Source: Pseudomonadota bacterium (GTDB lineage: Bacteria > Pseudomonadota > Gammaproteobacteria > Steroidobacterales > Steroidobacteraceae). From it: a stretch of DNA of 64,000 nucleotides. Location: the NCBI GenBank assembly GCA_023391815.1, contig JAEWAF010000011.1, forward strand, positions 1 through 64,000. The letters are read 5' to 3'. The notes beneath the pieces were generated by a model. It did not search any database. It was not told where the DNA came from and worked only from the letters and a program-made list of their open reading frames with translations. Both the position numbers and the translations under genes were made by a program. Shown one piece after another: positions 1-9,690 of the stretch. Each line of letters starts with the position of its first letter. Positions within the stretch are counted from its first letter, which is position 1.

Positions 1-468
1 GTAGCCATCTGGGGCTGGTCGCGCCTCGCGGACAACCCAACACCGACTTCGAAACCAGCCGCCGTCCCCGCTCCTGCCCTCGCGCCCGTTGAAACCCAAG
101 CCCCCGCGAAGATCACCGCCGCCCAACCGACTCTCCCTGTTTCCTCACCGGCGGCGCAGCCAGATCCAGCATCCCAGGCAAGCGCACCACAAGTGCTGCA
201 CGAAGTCCTGCCAGCCGTTAAGGAAAAAATCCTCGCTGGAATCCAGGGCCGCGTCCACGTGACGATTCGCGTGCTCGTCGACCCAAGCGGCAACGTCATC
301 GGCGCACTGATGGAAGATCCCGGCCCGAGCAAATATTTCGCCCGCCTCTCCGAAGAGGCTGCCCGGCAATGGCAATTTATGTCCGCGGAGACTGAAGCTT
401 CGCGAGTATGGCTATTGCGCTTCCAGTTCACCCGCGACGGCGTCACCGTCCGCACGATGGAACAATAA
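1..468 (+). CDS. TonB-like C-terminal domain protein (5' end outside window)
   Basis: The reading frame is open from base 1, so the true start lies upstream. The visible part opens with a hydrophobic stretch (AIWGW). A Pro/Ala-rich linker of about 45 residues follows, the usual periplasmic spanner of TonB-type proteins. A C-terminal domain of about 90 residues (HVTIRVLVDPSGNV, then AARQWQF) matches the TonB/energy-transducer C-terminal fold, which contacts outer-membrane receptors. Such domains also occur at the end of membrane-bound kinases and sensors, so the role depends on the missing N-terminus. It converges with the lipoprotein gene downstream. Confidence 0.7.
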   Translation, partial: VAIWGWSRLADNPTPTSKPAAVPAPALAPVETQAPAKITAAQPTLPVSSPAAQPDPASQASAPQVLHEVLPAVKEKILAGIQGRVHVTIRVLVDPSGNVIGALMEDPGPSKYFARLSEEAARQWQFMSAETEASRVWLLRFQFTRDGVTVRTMEQ

Positions 469-472
469 CGGA

Positions 473-498
473 ACCGGCGACCGAGCACGGCCGCCGGT
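473..498. terminator. Weak hairpin between convergent genes
   Basis: A 7-bp perfect stem (ACCGGCG / CGCCGGT) with a 12-nt loop lies just after the TonB-like stop and before the end of the convergent lipoprotein gene. There is no T-run on either strand, so termination activity is only possible. Confidence 0.3.
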
Positions 499-515
499 CC
501 ATACAAACAAAAGAA

Positions 516-1043
516 TCAGTTCACCCGCACCATGGCCATTCGCTCGGCCGAGGTCAGCTCGGACTCCAGCACGACCACGAAGCCGCTCTTGTTCTTGATC
601 AACTCCGCCTGGCCGCCCGTCAACTTACGATCGATCTTCTCCGGCGCGATATTCCACATGGCGCCCGTCGCCGGATCCACCGCCAGCATGCCGATGAAAC
701 CGCCGAACAGCAGATTGCCCCAGTACCAGCCGGACATCTTGGGCGTCAGCTCGACTTCGGCGACCTTGTAGCCCGGCAGCTCCAGCCGCAGCGTATAGCT
801 CTGACCCGAGAAGTAGCTCTTCTTGGGATCGAGCGAAATCGTGCACGGAGTCTTTTCCACCGCGACCACATCCATGATACCGCCGCCGCTCTTGCGCACC
901 GACGCGGTCGCGCCGGGCGGTTGAGTGGCGATGGAAATCTCCCGATTGCCGCCGTGAACGATGGAAGCGCAGCCGCTTGCAAACAAGCTCGCCCCCAGAA
1001 TGCCGAACGCCACCGCGCCTCGAATCAATCCGTTCCGAGTCAT
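516..1043 (-). CDS. Outer-membrane-type lipoprotein, PEGA-like domain
   Basis: The protein has 175 residues and starts with ATG behind a good ribosome site (GGAGG, 5 bases away). The N-terminus is a lipoprotein signal with lipobox FASGC, so Cys25 would be lipidated. The residues after it (SIATQPPGATASV) resemble PEGA-type surface beta domains. A glycine-rich hydrophobic stretch (GNLLFGGFIGMLAVDPATGAMW) then marks a common family of small proteobacterial lipoproteins of unknown role. It stands alone, converging with the TonB-like gene. Function is unknown; export and lipidation are well supported. Confidence 0.75.
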   Translation of the reverse strand: MTRNGLIRGAVAFGILGASLFASGCASIVHGGNREISIATQPPGATASVRKSGGGIMDVVAVEKTPCTISLDPKKSYFSGQSYTLRLELPGYKVAEVELTPKMSGWYWGNLLFGGFIGMLAVDPATGAMWNIAPEKIDRKLTGGQAELIKNKSGFVVVLESELTSAERMAMVRVN

Positions 1044-1172
1044 ACCATCCTCCGCCGAGTTGTTTGTTCTATCCGTTTAGCAACGGGCGGTGGACGCTAG
1101 CCGCGCGAGCGCGATTACGTCAACGATTTGCTCACAAAAGCATGACGGAGTCGTCATCCGGATCGAGACCGG

Positions 1173-2123
1173 TCAGCCCCGGGACGGGCTGCGCAGGAAA
1201 ACGAAGCCGTCCGCATCGAAGACCCCGAGATTGCCCGGTCGCATTTCAGCCTTAGGATGCGGCAGGCCGGCCCGTCGCGCTTCTTCCAACAATGTCGAGG
1301 AGACCGTGCCGCTGACCGTGATGAGCTTCAAGGAGGCCGGCACTTGCCACCCCCCGGTAGCAGCATCAACGAGCGCGCTCAGCAACTCCGGCACGAGCGT
1401 CATGCTGTCGGGCGAAGCGGCGTCGATGGCCTGCAACAGCAACGGAAGTTTCAGCTCGTCAGCGCCGATGCCCATCGGGTGACGCGGACGAGCCACCACC
1501 TTGGCGCCCATTGTCAACGACACATAGACACCGGCGATGTTTTCAAGCGGCGTCGCGAGCGGAAGCAGACACAAGTGCGTCCGGATGCCGAGCCCCGAGA
1601 TCTCCGCGACCAGAGAATCCGTGATGGATCGAATGGCGCTATATCTCAAACGCACACCGATACCATCCGAGGAGAAGATCAGTTTGCTCAAGCCCGCGGG
1701 CAGCGAGCCGGTCGGAGGTGATCTCTCGGCGCGCCTGAGTAGTGCGAGGCCCGTGCGATGCGAGCTCGCAACGTAGCTGAAAGCCGGGTGATCCTGAGTG
1801 AATCGTTCAGCCGAATCCGTCAGCACCCAGTCGACGCCGGCCTCGTCGAGCACTTGTGAAATCCGCTCTGGGGAAAACCACGGAGGCAAAGAAACATTCA
1901 CGGCCTCACTGGCGAGCAGCGCCAGATCGCTGAGAATCCAACGGGCGCTGTTCTCGGCGAAGAGCGCGCACCGTCGTACTTTCATTGATTGGAACCAGCG
2001 CCGCTCCGCGGCAACTGAGCGCTGCACGTCGGCATAACTGAGTCGAAGCGAACCGTCATCGATGGCGGGCAGCACACCACTGATCGCGCTCAGCATGTCG
2101 AGGACGGTGCTCGACATACTCAT
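1173..2123 (-). CDS. Degenerate, shortened AMP-dependent ligase-like protein (possible pseudogene)
   Basis: About 316 residues keep the general shape of the N-terminal half of acyl-CoA/amino-acid adenylating enzymes. The ATP-binding loop, normally TSGSTGxPKG, is corrupted to FSSDGIGVR and has no lysine. After the GLPHPK region the sequence jumps to a GNLGVFDADGF segment, which in complete enzymes (TGDLG..DADGF) lies roughly 100 residues further on. The protein stops soon after, without the C-terminal lid and its catalytic lysine. This looks like an internal deletion plus truncation, so ligase activity is unlikely. The start is uncertain: ATG codons lie at 2123 and 2117, with AGGG upstream. 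It could be a decaying gene or a regulatory remnant. Confidence 0.5.
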   Translation of the reverse strand: MSMSSTVLDMLSAISGVLPAIDDGSLRLSYADVQRSVAAERRWFQSMKVRRCALFAENSARWILSDLALLASEAVNVSLPPWFSPERISQVLDEAGVDWVLTDSAERFTQDHPAFSYVASSHRTGLALLRRAERSPPTGSLPAGLSKLIFSSDGIGVRLRYSAIRSITDSLVAEISGLGIRTHLCLLPLATPLENIAGVYVSLTMGAKVVARPRHPMGIGADELKLPLLLQAIDAASPDSMTLVPELLSALVDAATGGWQVPASLKLITVSGTVSSTLLEEARRAGLPHPKAEMRPGNLGVFDADGFVFLRSPSRG

Positions 2124-2317
2124 TTGCCCTGCACTGCTGTCATCTTCGCGCCACCCGAGTGCTTGCCTGCACGTAGGACGCTGCACGCGAGCCCGAACAA
2201 TCGGGCTCGGGATGACAGATGCTTAATTTTCAGCGCGAGCAGAAGTCGCGCCGAGGTCGGCGACGCGACAGGTGTCCTGCTTTTCCCGCCACGAGATTAT
2301 GTCGTCGTGAAGACCAG

Positions 2318-4219
2318 TTACTGCGCGGCCGGCACTAACGGCAGCCACACTGCGCTCGCCGACGCTCCGCCACGCTCGAGCGTCACGGTCGCCTTTTGAT
2401 AGTCCGAGCGCTTGGCGAGAAAAATATTGGGGACAAATTTCTGCGGATTCCGGTCATAGATCGGAAATAGCGACGACTGGATTTGCACCATGATCCGATG
2501 CCCGGGCTGGAACACATGGTTCACCGTCGGCAGCCGGAAACGATAGCGTTGTGTTTTCCCGGACGGGATGGGGCTCGGCTTTTCGAAGCTGTCGCGATAG
2601 CGGCCCCGGAAGATATCCAGACTGATCGCCAGCTGATAGCCGCCCATCTTGGGATTGCTCGCCACCTCGTCCGGATACACATCGATCAACTTGACCACGA
2701 AGTCGCCGTCGGTGCCGGTGGTCTTGGCAAACAGTTCGGCGATCGGCGCACCGGAGACCCGCACCGGCTCGGTGAGCACTTCCGTTTGATAGGTCATCAC
2801 GTCGGGACGGCCGTCGACATGACGCTGGTCGGTCAACAGCCAGTCCGGCCAGCGGCCGTCATCGAAGTTCACCGGCCGCGGCAGATGCGGGACCGGCTTC
2901 GCCGGATCGGATACATAGCTGTCCTCGCCCGCCGAATCTTTGTTGAATCCCAAGCCACCGTCGGCCTTCAGGTAAATGGGCTTGAGCGGCGACGCGCAGC
3001 CCTTCTCGCAAGCGAGCGGCCAGTCGGCGAAGCGCTCCCACCGGTCCTCGCCGGTGTTGTAGATGGTCGCGGTCGAGATTTTGGCGGGCGGGCCATCTTT
3101 CAAATATTGGTTGAACAGCGGCAACACCATCTGCTCGCGAAACTGCGCGGCCGTATCGCCCTCCCACTGCATCGGTCCGAGCGACCGTCCTTCGCGATTG
3201 ATCTGGCTGTGTCGCCACGGCCCCATCACGAGGAAGTTGTTGCCGGTCTTGCCCTTTGCCTTCAGCGCTTCCCAGGCCGTGATGGCGCCATACATATCTT
3301 CCTGATCCCACAATCCTTGCTCCCACAGCGTGGGTACGTTCGAGGGATTGGCGGCGATCAATCTATCGAGCGCCTGGCCTTGCCAGTATTCGTCGTACGC
3401 GGGATGCGCGATCATTCTCTGCCACGCGGGCAGCTGATCGAAGCCGGAGCGCTTGGCCCATTCGTCCGCGCCGCCGATGCGGCGAAATTCCTCGTAATGA
3501 TCGTAAACGCCCGTGCCCGGATGTTTGCCCGCGCCCTTGTAGCCGGTCTGCGACCCGATCCAACCGATGTTGGCGAGTCGAAATGCGCCGTAGTGAAACC
3601 AGTCGTCGCCCATCCAGCCGTCGATCATCGGGCTCTCCGGCACGGCCACCTTCAATGCGGGATGCGGATCGAGCAGCGCCATCACCACGGTGAAGCCTTC
3701 ATACGAGGAGCCGATCATGCCGACGCGGCCGTTGGATTCGGGCAGATTGGCTTTGTCGACCAGCCAGTCGATGGTGTCGTGCGCGTCGGTGACGTGATCG
3801 ACCTTGGTCGGATTGAGCGGACCGATGACCGGCCGGGTCAAGACATAGTCGCCCTCGGAGCCATACTTGCCCCGCACGTCCTGATACACGCGAATGTAGC
3901 CCGCCTCGACGAACGGCTCGTCCGCGAGCGGCAAGGTCGAGAGCAGATTCGGACTGATCATCCGATTGGCGCGCTCGGCGGCGTTGTAAGGCGTGCGAGT
4001 GAGGATGATCGGCGCGTTCTTCGCACCTTTGGGAATCACGATGACGGTATACAGCTTGGTGCCGTCGCGCATCGGGATCATTTCTTCGCGCTTGATGTAG
4101 TTGCGCGCGTCGACCGGCGGTTTGAACTCAGCGGGGATATCTCCCGAGGGCGCGGTCTGCGCCGAGGCGGTCCCTGCCAGCAAAGCAACGACGACGATCC
4201 AACCGAATTCGAGCTTCAT
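2318..4219 (-). CDS. Exported CocE/NonD hydrolase, alpha-amino acid ester hydrolase-like
   Basis: This 633-residue protein has a Sec signal (residues 1-20, ending TASA) and acts in the periplasm or outside. It belongs to the X-Pro dipeptidyl-peptidase/CocE alpha/beta-hydrolase family, the group of beta-lactam-acylating alpha-amino acid ester hydrolases. The nucleophile motif is GSSYEG (Ser172). WDQED supplies Asp305 plus the acidic pair Glu307/Asp308, and GPWRHS supplies His337. Asp206 in GDDW completes the carboxylate cluster that binds the substrate alpha-amino group. The C-terminal jelly-roll (residues about 400-630) is complete. It probably cleaves esters or amides of alpha-amino acids; the natural substrate is unknown. 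It lies upstream, on the same strand, of the degenerate ligase. Confidence 0.85.
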   Translation of the reverse strand: MKLEFGWIVVVALLAGTASAQTAPSGDIPAEFKPPVDARNYIKREEMIPMRDGTKLYTVIVIPKGAKNAPIILTRTPYNAAERANRMISPNLLSTLPLADEPFVEAGYIRVYQDVRGKYGSEGDYVLTRPVIGPLNPTKVDHVTDAHDTIDWLVDKANLPESNGRVGMIGSSYEGFTVVMALLDPHPALKVAVPESPMIDGWMGDDWFHYGAFRLANIGWIGSQTGYKGAGKHPGTGVYDHYEEFRRIGGADEWAKRSGFDQLPAWQRMIAHPAYDEYWQGQALDRLIAANPSNVPTLWEQGLWDQEDMYGAITAWEALKAKGKTGNNFLVMGPWRHSQINREGRSLGPMQWEGDTAAQFREQMVLPLFNQYLKDGPPAKISTATIYNTGEDRWERFADWPLACEKGCASPLKPIYLKADGGLGFNKDSAGEDSYVSDPAKPVPHLPRPVNFDDGRWPDWLLTDQRHVDGRPDVMTYQTEVLTEPVRVSGAPIAELFAKTTGTDGDFVVKLIDVYPDEVASNPKMGGYQLAISLDIFRGRYRDSFEKPSPIPSGKTQRYRFRLPTVNHVFQPGHRIMVQIQSSLFPIYDRNPQKFVPNIFLAKRSDYQKATVTLERGGASASAVWLPLVPAAQ

Positions 4220-4308
4220 CCGCGGCGAGTCCTCTGATTCGCGGCCAACTCCGCTCGCGAATTCTAGACGACTTTCCGCGGATCACGCCGCCGGTGACAG
4301 TCTTTTCA

Positions 4309-5502
4309 TCAGCCAAATGGCGCGTCGATCGACGGCGACGGCTGCGTGAACCATTTCGGACCGTGCTCGGTCATATAGAAATGATCCTCGAGCCGGATGC
4401 CGAACCTGCCCGGGATCACGATCATCGGCTCGTTGGAAAAACACATGCCCGGGGCGAGCGGCGTGCGATCTCCACGCACCAGATAGGCGGGCTCGTGGAT
4501 GCTGAGCCCGATGCCATGACCGGTTCGATGCGGCAGACCGGGCAATCGATAGTCGGGCCCCAGGCCCGCTCGAGTGAGCAACGCGCGCGCGGCTGCATCG
4601 ACGGCCTGGCATTCGACCCCGGGCTGAGCGCTCGCGAACGCCGCCGCCTGTGCTTCATGTTCGAGCTCCCAGATGCGTCGCTGCTCTTCGGTCGCTTTAC
4701 CGAACACATAGGTGCGCGTGATGTCGGAGTTGTATCCCTCGACCGAGCAGCCGGTGTCGATCAGAACGATGTCGCCTTCGCGCAGGTGCTGTTCGCCCGG
4801 CAAGCCGTGCGGATACGAGGTGCCTTCAGCGAACTGCACGATACAGAACGTGCTGCCGGCGGTGCCGAGCTTGCGATGCGCGTCTTCGATGAAACGACGG
4901 ACTTCAGCGGTCGAAATGCCCGGCGTCAGGGCACGGGCCGCTCGTCGGTGGACTTCGAGCGTCAGATGCTTCGCGTACTGCATGAGGGCCAACTCCGCCG
5001 CCGACTTGTACATGCGGCAGCCATTCACGACCGACGAGGCATCCTGCATTCGCAGCGACGGCATGGCGGCGGCGAGCCGACCGACCATTTCGTACGGAAG
5101 CGTCGGATCGACCGCAGCGACATTTACCTGAGCGGCTCGCAACGTATCGGCCACCAGCGAGAAGGGATTCTCGTCCTCTTCCCACAAACGCACGCCTGCC
5201 CCGATCTCGAGCACCGCCTCCAGCGAGCCGCTCTCGAACGCAGGACAAATCATCACCGGCTCGCCGTTGACCGGCAGGACCATGGCGACCAGACGTTCGC
5301 TCGCGCCCCAGGGAACGCCGGCGAAATATCGCAAGCTCGCCCCCGCGTTGATGATCAATGCATCGGCGCCGGCGTCGCGCGTAAGTTTCCGAGCGCGCTC
5401 GATGCGCTGAAGTCGCTCGTCGCGACTGATGCGTGGAGGCGCTACTCGATCCGTCTTGAGCGCGGCGAGCTCGGCCGCGATTGTCGATCCACCAATGCTC
5501 AT
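4309..5502 (-). CDS. M24 family Xaa-Pro aminopeptidase
   Basis: The 397-residue cytoplasmic protein has an N-terminal creatinase-type domain (about 30-165) and a pita-bread metallopeptidase domain (about 170-385). All five dinuclear-metal ligands are present: Asp249 (LIDTG), Asp260 (NSDITR), His329 (GHGIG), Glu358 (SNEP) and Glu372 (RLED). It should remove N-terminal residues from peptides with proline second, or act on related amide or ester bonds. The neighbours are an amino-acid ester hydrolase and gamma-glutamyltransferase on the same strand, so the block looks devoted to peptide or amino-acid conjugate breakdown. Confidence 0.85.
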   Translation of the reverse strand: MSIGGSTIAAELAALKTDRVAPPRISRDERLQRIERARKLTRDAGADALIINAGASLRYFAGVPWGASERLVAMVLPVNGEPVMICPAFESGSLEAVLEIGAGVRLWEEDENPFSLVADTLRAAQVNVAAVDPTLPYEMVGRLAAAMPSLRMQDASSVVNGCRMYKSAAELALMQYAKHLTLEVHRRAARALTPGISTAEVRRFIEDAHRKLGTAGSTFCIVQFAEGTSYPHGLPGEQHLREGDIVLIDTGCSVEGYNSDITRTYVFGKATEEQRRIWELEHEAQAAAFASAQPGVECQAVDAAARALLTRAGLGPDYRLPGLPHRTGHGIGLSIHEPAYLVRGDRTPLAPGMCFSNEPMIVIPGRFGIRLEDHFYMTEHGPKWFTQPSPSIDAPFG

Positions 5503-5535
5503 GATGCGTTCCTCAAGCGTATTCCGTGCGAAAGT

Positions 5536-7269
5536 CTAATAACCGACGGCCTTGCCACGCTCATTGCGTCCGTCGCTCGCACCCAGGCGCTGGCCGGTCG
5601 CCAGATCGATTTGAATACATTCGCCGTCGCCGCCGAGACCGAAGCCGATCGTGTGACCGCGCTCTTCCAGCAACTTGATGGTGTCGGGAGAGAACCGGTT
5701 GCGCTCCATCTGGATCCGATCGGGAATCCACTGGTGATGAAAGCGCGGCGCGTTGACCGCTTGCTGAATGTCCAGCCCGAAGTCGGCCACGCCGATCAGG
5801 ATATTGGCAACGGTCGTGATGATGGTCGGACCGCCGGGCGAGCCGAGCACCAGCCACAGCTTGCCGTCCTTCAACACGATGGTCGGGGTCATCGCCGACA
5901 AGGGCCGCTTGTTGGGTCCGACCAGATTCGCATCGCTTTGAATCAGACCGAACATGTTGGGCAGGCCGGCCTTGGAGGAAAAGTCATCCATTTCGTTGTT
6001 GAGCAGGAAGCCGAGTGACCCGATCGTCACCTTCGAGCCGTAGCTGCCGTTGAGGGTCGTGGTGACGGCGACCGCATTGCCGTCTTTGTCGACCACCGAA
6101 TAATGCGTCGTCTCGGTGGCTTCCGGGGCGGTGGCCTTCACCGGCTTCTTGTTCGCGTACTCGGTCAGTGCCTTCGACACCTGCGGCCGCTCGAGGCGCG
6201 ACGAGGCGCTCGCTCGCAGCGGATTGATCGACGCGCGCCAGTCGACGCCGTATTTCTTGTCCGTCAACTCGATGACCGGCAGCGTGCTGAACTCAGGATC
6301 GCCCAGGAACTGGGCACGATCGTAAAATGCGCGCCGATAGCTTTCCGCGATCAGGTGTATGGATTCCGCCGACCCGAAGCCCGCCTTCTTGACGTCGAAG
6401 CCTTCGAGAATATTGAGCGTCTCGACCAGTGCGATGCCGCCCGAGGATGGCGGCGGCGCGCTGATGATATCGAGGCCGCGATAGGTGCCGCGCACCGGCG
6501 TGCGCTCGACGACATCGTAGTTCTTGAGATCCTGAACCGTGATCAGGCCACCGCCCGCCTGCATGAACTCCGCGATCTCGCGCGCCATCTTCCCCGTGTA
6601 GAACTCATCGGGATCGGCGACGATCCGTTCGAGGGTGCGCGCCAGCTCCGGCTGTTTCAGCACATCGCCCTGGTGCCAGCCCTTGCCGTTGTTCTGGAAG
6701 ATGCGCTTGGAATCCGGGAAATTGCCCATGTTGCGATCGTTCGTGAGCGCACGCGCCTCCGCCCAGTCGAGCTCGAAGCCTTCTCGCGCCAGTTTGATCG
6801 CCGGCGCGACGACTTGCTGAAGCGTCAGCTTGCCGAACTTCTTCTGTGCGTGGACCATGCCTTTGACGGAGCCGGGCACGCCGACCGCCTTGTAACCGAC
6901 GCGGCTGAGCATCGGCACCACATTGCCGTCCTTGTCCTGATACATCGTCGCAGTGGCTTTGCCCGGGGCTTTCTCTCGGAAGTCGAGAAAGTGGGTTTCG
7001 CCCGAGCTCATGCGAACGAGCATGAACCCGCCGCCGCCCAGGTTACCGGCGGCCGGATGCACGACTGCCAGCGCGAATCCGGTCGCGACCGCGGCGTCGA
7101 TCGCGTTACCGCCCGCTTTCATCATCTCGACGCCCGCCTCCGACGCGAGCTCATGCACGCTCGCGACCATGCCATGGTCGGCGCGCTCGGGCTGCATCCC
7201 GCTGGCCAGGCACAGCGGCGCGACGATGAGGGCGAAAAAGAATACGAAACATCGAGCTTGCAGCTTCAT
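5536..7269 (-). CDS. ggt: Gamma-glutamyltransferase (gamma-glutamyltranspeptidase)
   Basis: About 577 residues from an ATG at 7269. A longer in-frame extension up to 7434 is rejected because the chosen start opens a clear signal peptide (FFALIVAPLCLASG). The precursor self-cleaves before the threonine of the TTHYSVVD motif to give large and small subunits; that motif and the following AVTTTLN are intact. The glycine-rich oxyanion region (GSPGGPT) and PLSAMTPTIV are also present. It hydrolyses or transfers gamma-glutamyl groups of glutathione and related amides in the periplasm. It is divergent from the methyltransferase gene. Confidence 0.9.
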   Translation of the reverse strand: MKLQARCFVFFFALIVAPLCLASGMQPERADHGMVASVHELASEAGVEMMKAGGNAIDAAVATGFALAVVHPAAGNLGGGGFMLVRMSSGETHFLDFREKAPGKATATMYQDKDGNVVPMLSRVGYKAVGVPGSVKGMVHAQKKFGKLTLQQVVAPAIKLAREGFELDWAEARALTNDRNMGNFPDSKRIFQNNGKGWHQGDVLKQPELARTLERIVADPDEFYTGKMAREIAEFMQAGGGLITVQDLKNYDVVERTPVRGTYRGLDIISAPPPSSGGIALVETLNILEGFDVKKAGFGSAESIHLIAESYRRAFYDRAQFLGDPEFSTLPVIELTDKKYGVDWRASINPLRASASSRLERPQVSKALTEYANKKPVKATAPEATETTHYSVVDKDGNAVAVTTTLNGSYGSKVTIGSLGFLLNNEMDDFSSKAGLPNMFGLIQSDANLVGPNKRPLSAMTPTIVLKDGKLWLVLGSPGGPTIITTVANILIGVADFGLDIQQAVNAPRFHHQWIPDRIQMERNRFSPDTIKLLEERGHTIGFGLGGDGECIQIDLATGQRLGASDGRNERGKAVGY

Positions 7270-7405
7270 GCGACCGGCCTGTATGTCCTGGGGGGCGGCG
7301 CATTGTGCCGCAGATATCGCCCTGGCGGCGAGCTTCCCTGTCGAGCAACCCGCCGCCGATTCGTGGATAATTGCCGGCCATTGCCTATGAAGCTGGGGGA
7401 TCAAA

Positions 7406-8476
7406 GTGACGGGACGACCGGGCCGCGACGACAAGCCGCTTTACGAAGCCATCATCGATGCCCAGAAGCTCGCCTTCGCCCCCCTGTCGTTTCACGCCGC
7501 GCTCGCATTACGAGACCTGGGGATTCTGGCGGCGCTCGCGGAGAGCCGGTCGGAGGGCCTGACTGCCGAACGAATCGCGGAAGTTGCGCGCCAGCCGCTC
7601 TATGGCGTGAAGGTGTTGCTCGAAGCCGGTGTGGTGTGCGACCTGGTCGCGCTCGAAGGCGATCGCTTCCATCTGCGCCAGCTCGGGCTGCTGGTCCTGC
7701 GCGATCGCATGACTCGGGTCAACATGGATTTCACCGCGGATGTTTGCTATCGAGGGATGGCGCATCTGCGCGAGACGATCACCAGCGGTAAACCTGCGGG
7801 TCTGAAGGAGCTGGGGCCGTGGAAGACGATTTACGAAGGTCTCACCCGGCTGCCGCCGCAGGTCCAGCAAAGCTGGTTCGCGTTCGATCATTATTACTCG
7901 GATCATATGTTTCCGACGGCGCTGCCGCTGGTGTTCGCGGAACGGCCGCGACGGCTGCTCGATGTCGGCGCCAACACCGGAAAGTTCGCGCTCGCCTGTC
8001 TCGATCACGATCCCCGGGTCCATGTCAGCCTGCTCGATCATCCGGGCCAGCTGGAGCTGGCTCGACAGGCGATCGAAGCGAAAGGTCACGGCGCGCGCGC
8101 GAGCTATCATCCGATCGACTTCCTCGACCCCAAGCTCGAATTTCCGCCCGATCAGGACGCGATCTGGATGAGCCAGTTCCTGGATTGTTTCGGCGAGGAC
8201 GAGATTGTTTCTATTCTCGAGCGCGCGCGACGCGCCCTCGCACCACAGGGGCGTCTCTACATCGTCGAAACGTACTGGGACAATCAGGAGCACGCCGCCG
8301 CGCGTGTCGTGCTCACGATGACTTCGCTCTACTTCGCCTGTCTCGCCAACGGCAACAGCAAGATGTATCGCTCGGACGACATGCGCGCCTGCGTGCAACG
8401 CGCGGGCTTCCGTATCGAACGCGAGTTGGAGCGCTTCTCGGCCAGCCACACGATGTACGTGTGCCGGCCGGCCTGA
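7406..8476 (+). CDS. Class I SAM-dependent methyltransferase (O-methyltransferase-like)
   Basis: 356 residues starting at GTG 7406, supported by a strong ribosome site (GGGGGA, 5 bases upstream). The N-terminus (residues about 10-90) is a winged-helix dimerisation-like region, as in family 2 O-methyltransferases. The SAM-binding Rossmann domain begins near residue 188 with LLDVGANTGKFAL (motif I) and contains the LLDHPG acidic-loop segment. The substrate is unknown. It lies between ggt (divergent) and a convergent alcohol dehydrogenase whose end is 4 bases away, and has no obvious operon partner. Confidence 0.8.
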   Translation: MTGRPGRDDKPLYEAIIDAQKLAFAPLSFHAALALRDLGILAALAESRSEGLTAERIAEVARQPLYGVKVLLEAGVVCDLVALEGDRFHLRQLGLLVLRDRMTRVNMDFTADVCYRGMAHLRETITSGKPAGLKELGPWKTIYEGLTRLPPQVQQSWFAFDHYYSDHMFPTALPLVFAERPRRLLDVGANTGKFALACLDHDPRVHVSLLDHPGQLELARQAIEAKGHGARASYHPIDFLDPKLEFPPDQDAIWMSQFLDCFGEDEIVSILERARRALAPQGRLYIVETYWDNQEHAAARVVLTMTSLYFACLANGNSKMYRSDDMRACVQRAGFRIERELERFSASHTMYVCRPA

Positions 8477-8479
8477 AGC

Positions 8480-9514
8480 TCACGGACGGATCATCACCTT
8501 GATCGATTCCCGCTCGTTCATTTGACGATAGCCGTCGGGAACACCCTCGAGGTTCACCACGCGATCGAACACTTTGCCCGGCTGGATGCGTCCGTCCAGA
8601 ATCTCCGGGAGCAGCTCGTCGATATAAGCGCGCACCGGCGCCGGCCCGCCACTGACCGTGATGTTCCGGTAGAACGCGGGTAGCGACGCAGGCATCGCTT
8701 CATCCTGGGGCACACCGACGCGCCCCACTGCGCCACCGGAGCGCGTCACTTCGATGGCCGTCACCATTGCGTCCCCATTGCCGACGCATTCCAACACCGC
8801 ATGGGCACCGTACCCTCCCGTCAACTGGCGAACGTGCTCGACGGCCTCGGGCCCTCGCTCGCTGACGATGTCGGTCGCACCGAACTCGCGCGCGAGTGCA
8901 ATCCGATCGGGATGGCGGCCGAGCATGATGATGCGTTCAGCGCCAAGACGCTTCGCTGCAATCACACCGCATAGACCCACTGCGCCGTCGCCCACTACAG
9001 CCACGTCCTTGCCGGGACCGACGTCGGCGACAACAGCTGCGTGATGCCCCGTGCCCATCACATCGGACAGGGTCAACACCGAGGGCATGAGTGCATCGTC
9101 GACTTGCTCACGGATCGCGAAGAGCGTGCCATCGGCGTTTGGAATGCGGATGGCTTCGGCTTGCGCGCCCGCCATGCCTCCGTTGCCGAAGAACGCGACG
9201 TGGACGCACGCCGTGTACAAACCTTGCTTGCAGAATGGGCACGTTCCATCGGAGCACGCGAACGGCATGATGACAGTGTCGCCGCGCTTCACCGTCTTCA
9301 CGTCGGAGCCCACGTCGGCAACGATGCCGACCGCTTCGTGCCCCATCGATTGGCCCTGCTCCGATCGCTCCATGCCGCGATAGGGCCACAAATCGCTGCC
9401 GCAGATGCAGGCCCGAGTGATTTGCACCACGGCGTCGGTAGGTTCAATGATGCTCGCGTCGGCGACGTTCTCGATTCGAACGTCACCGGCCGCATGCAGG
9501 ATGGTTGCTCGCAT
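8480..9514 (-). CDS. Zinc-dependent alcohol dehydrogenase (MDR family)
   Basis: 344 residues from ATG 9514, with GAGAGGG upstream; the in-frame extension to 9556 has no such site. The catalytic-zinc motifs CICGSD and GHEAVG are present. The structural-zinc cysteines lie in the short loop CSDGTCPFCKQGLYTAC. The NAD(P)-binding fold is VVGDGAVGLCGV. It oxidises or reduces an alcohol/aldehyde pair of unknown identity. It follows the adenylation-enzyme operon on the same strand after a 176-base gap, so co-transcription is possible but not shown. Confidence 0.85.
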   Translation of the reverse strand: MRATILHAAGDVRIENVADASIIEPTDAVVQITRACICGSDLWPYRGMERSEQGQSMGHEAVGIVADVGSDVKTVKRGDTVIMPFACSDGTCPFCKQGLYTACVHVAFFGNGGMAGAQAEAIRIPNADGTLFAIREQVDDALMPSVLTLSDVMGTGHHAAVVADVGPGKDVAVVGDGAVGLCGVIAAKRLGAERIIMLGRHPDRIALAREFGATDIVSERGPEAVEHVRQLTGGYGAHAVLECVGNGDAMVTAIEVTRSGGAVGRVGVPQDEAMPASLPAFYRNITVSGGPAPVRAYIDELLPEILDGRIQPGKVFDRVVNLEGVPDGYRQMNERESIKVMIRP

Positions 9515-9690
9515 GATGTGGCCCTCTCGAGTTGGGCGGATTGAAACAGGTGGCACCGCCAGCGCTTAACGCGGCGAACTCGAAAGAGTTACTGCGCAAT
9601 GTTCCTAAATCGTGCCCCCGCCGCCACGCCGCTCGCGACCGTCCGTCGTTCGCCGACGGCGAGCCATCGATCTCATCCGTGAATGAAGAC

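Noticed and set aside
2483..7791. Long open frames on the + strand (2483-4237, 4294-6018, 6103-7791)
   Set aside because: They run antisense to the ester hydrolase, M24 peptidase and gamma-glutamyltransferase, which carry intact catalytic motifs. High GC keeps the opposite frames open, and their translations show no family pattern.
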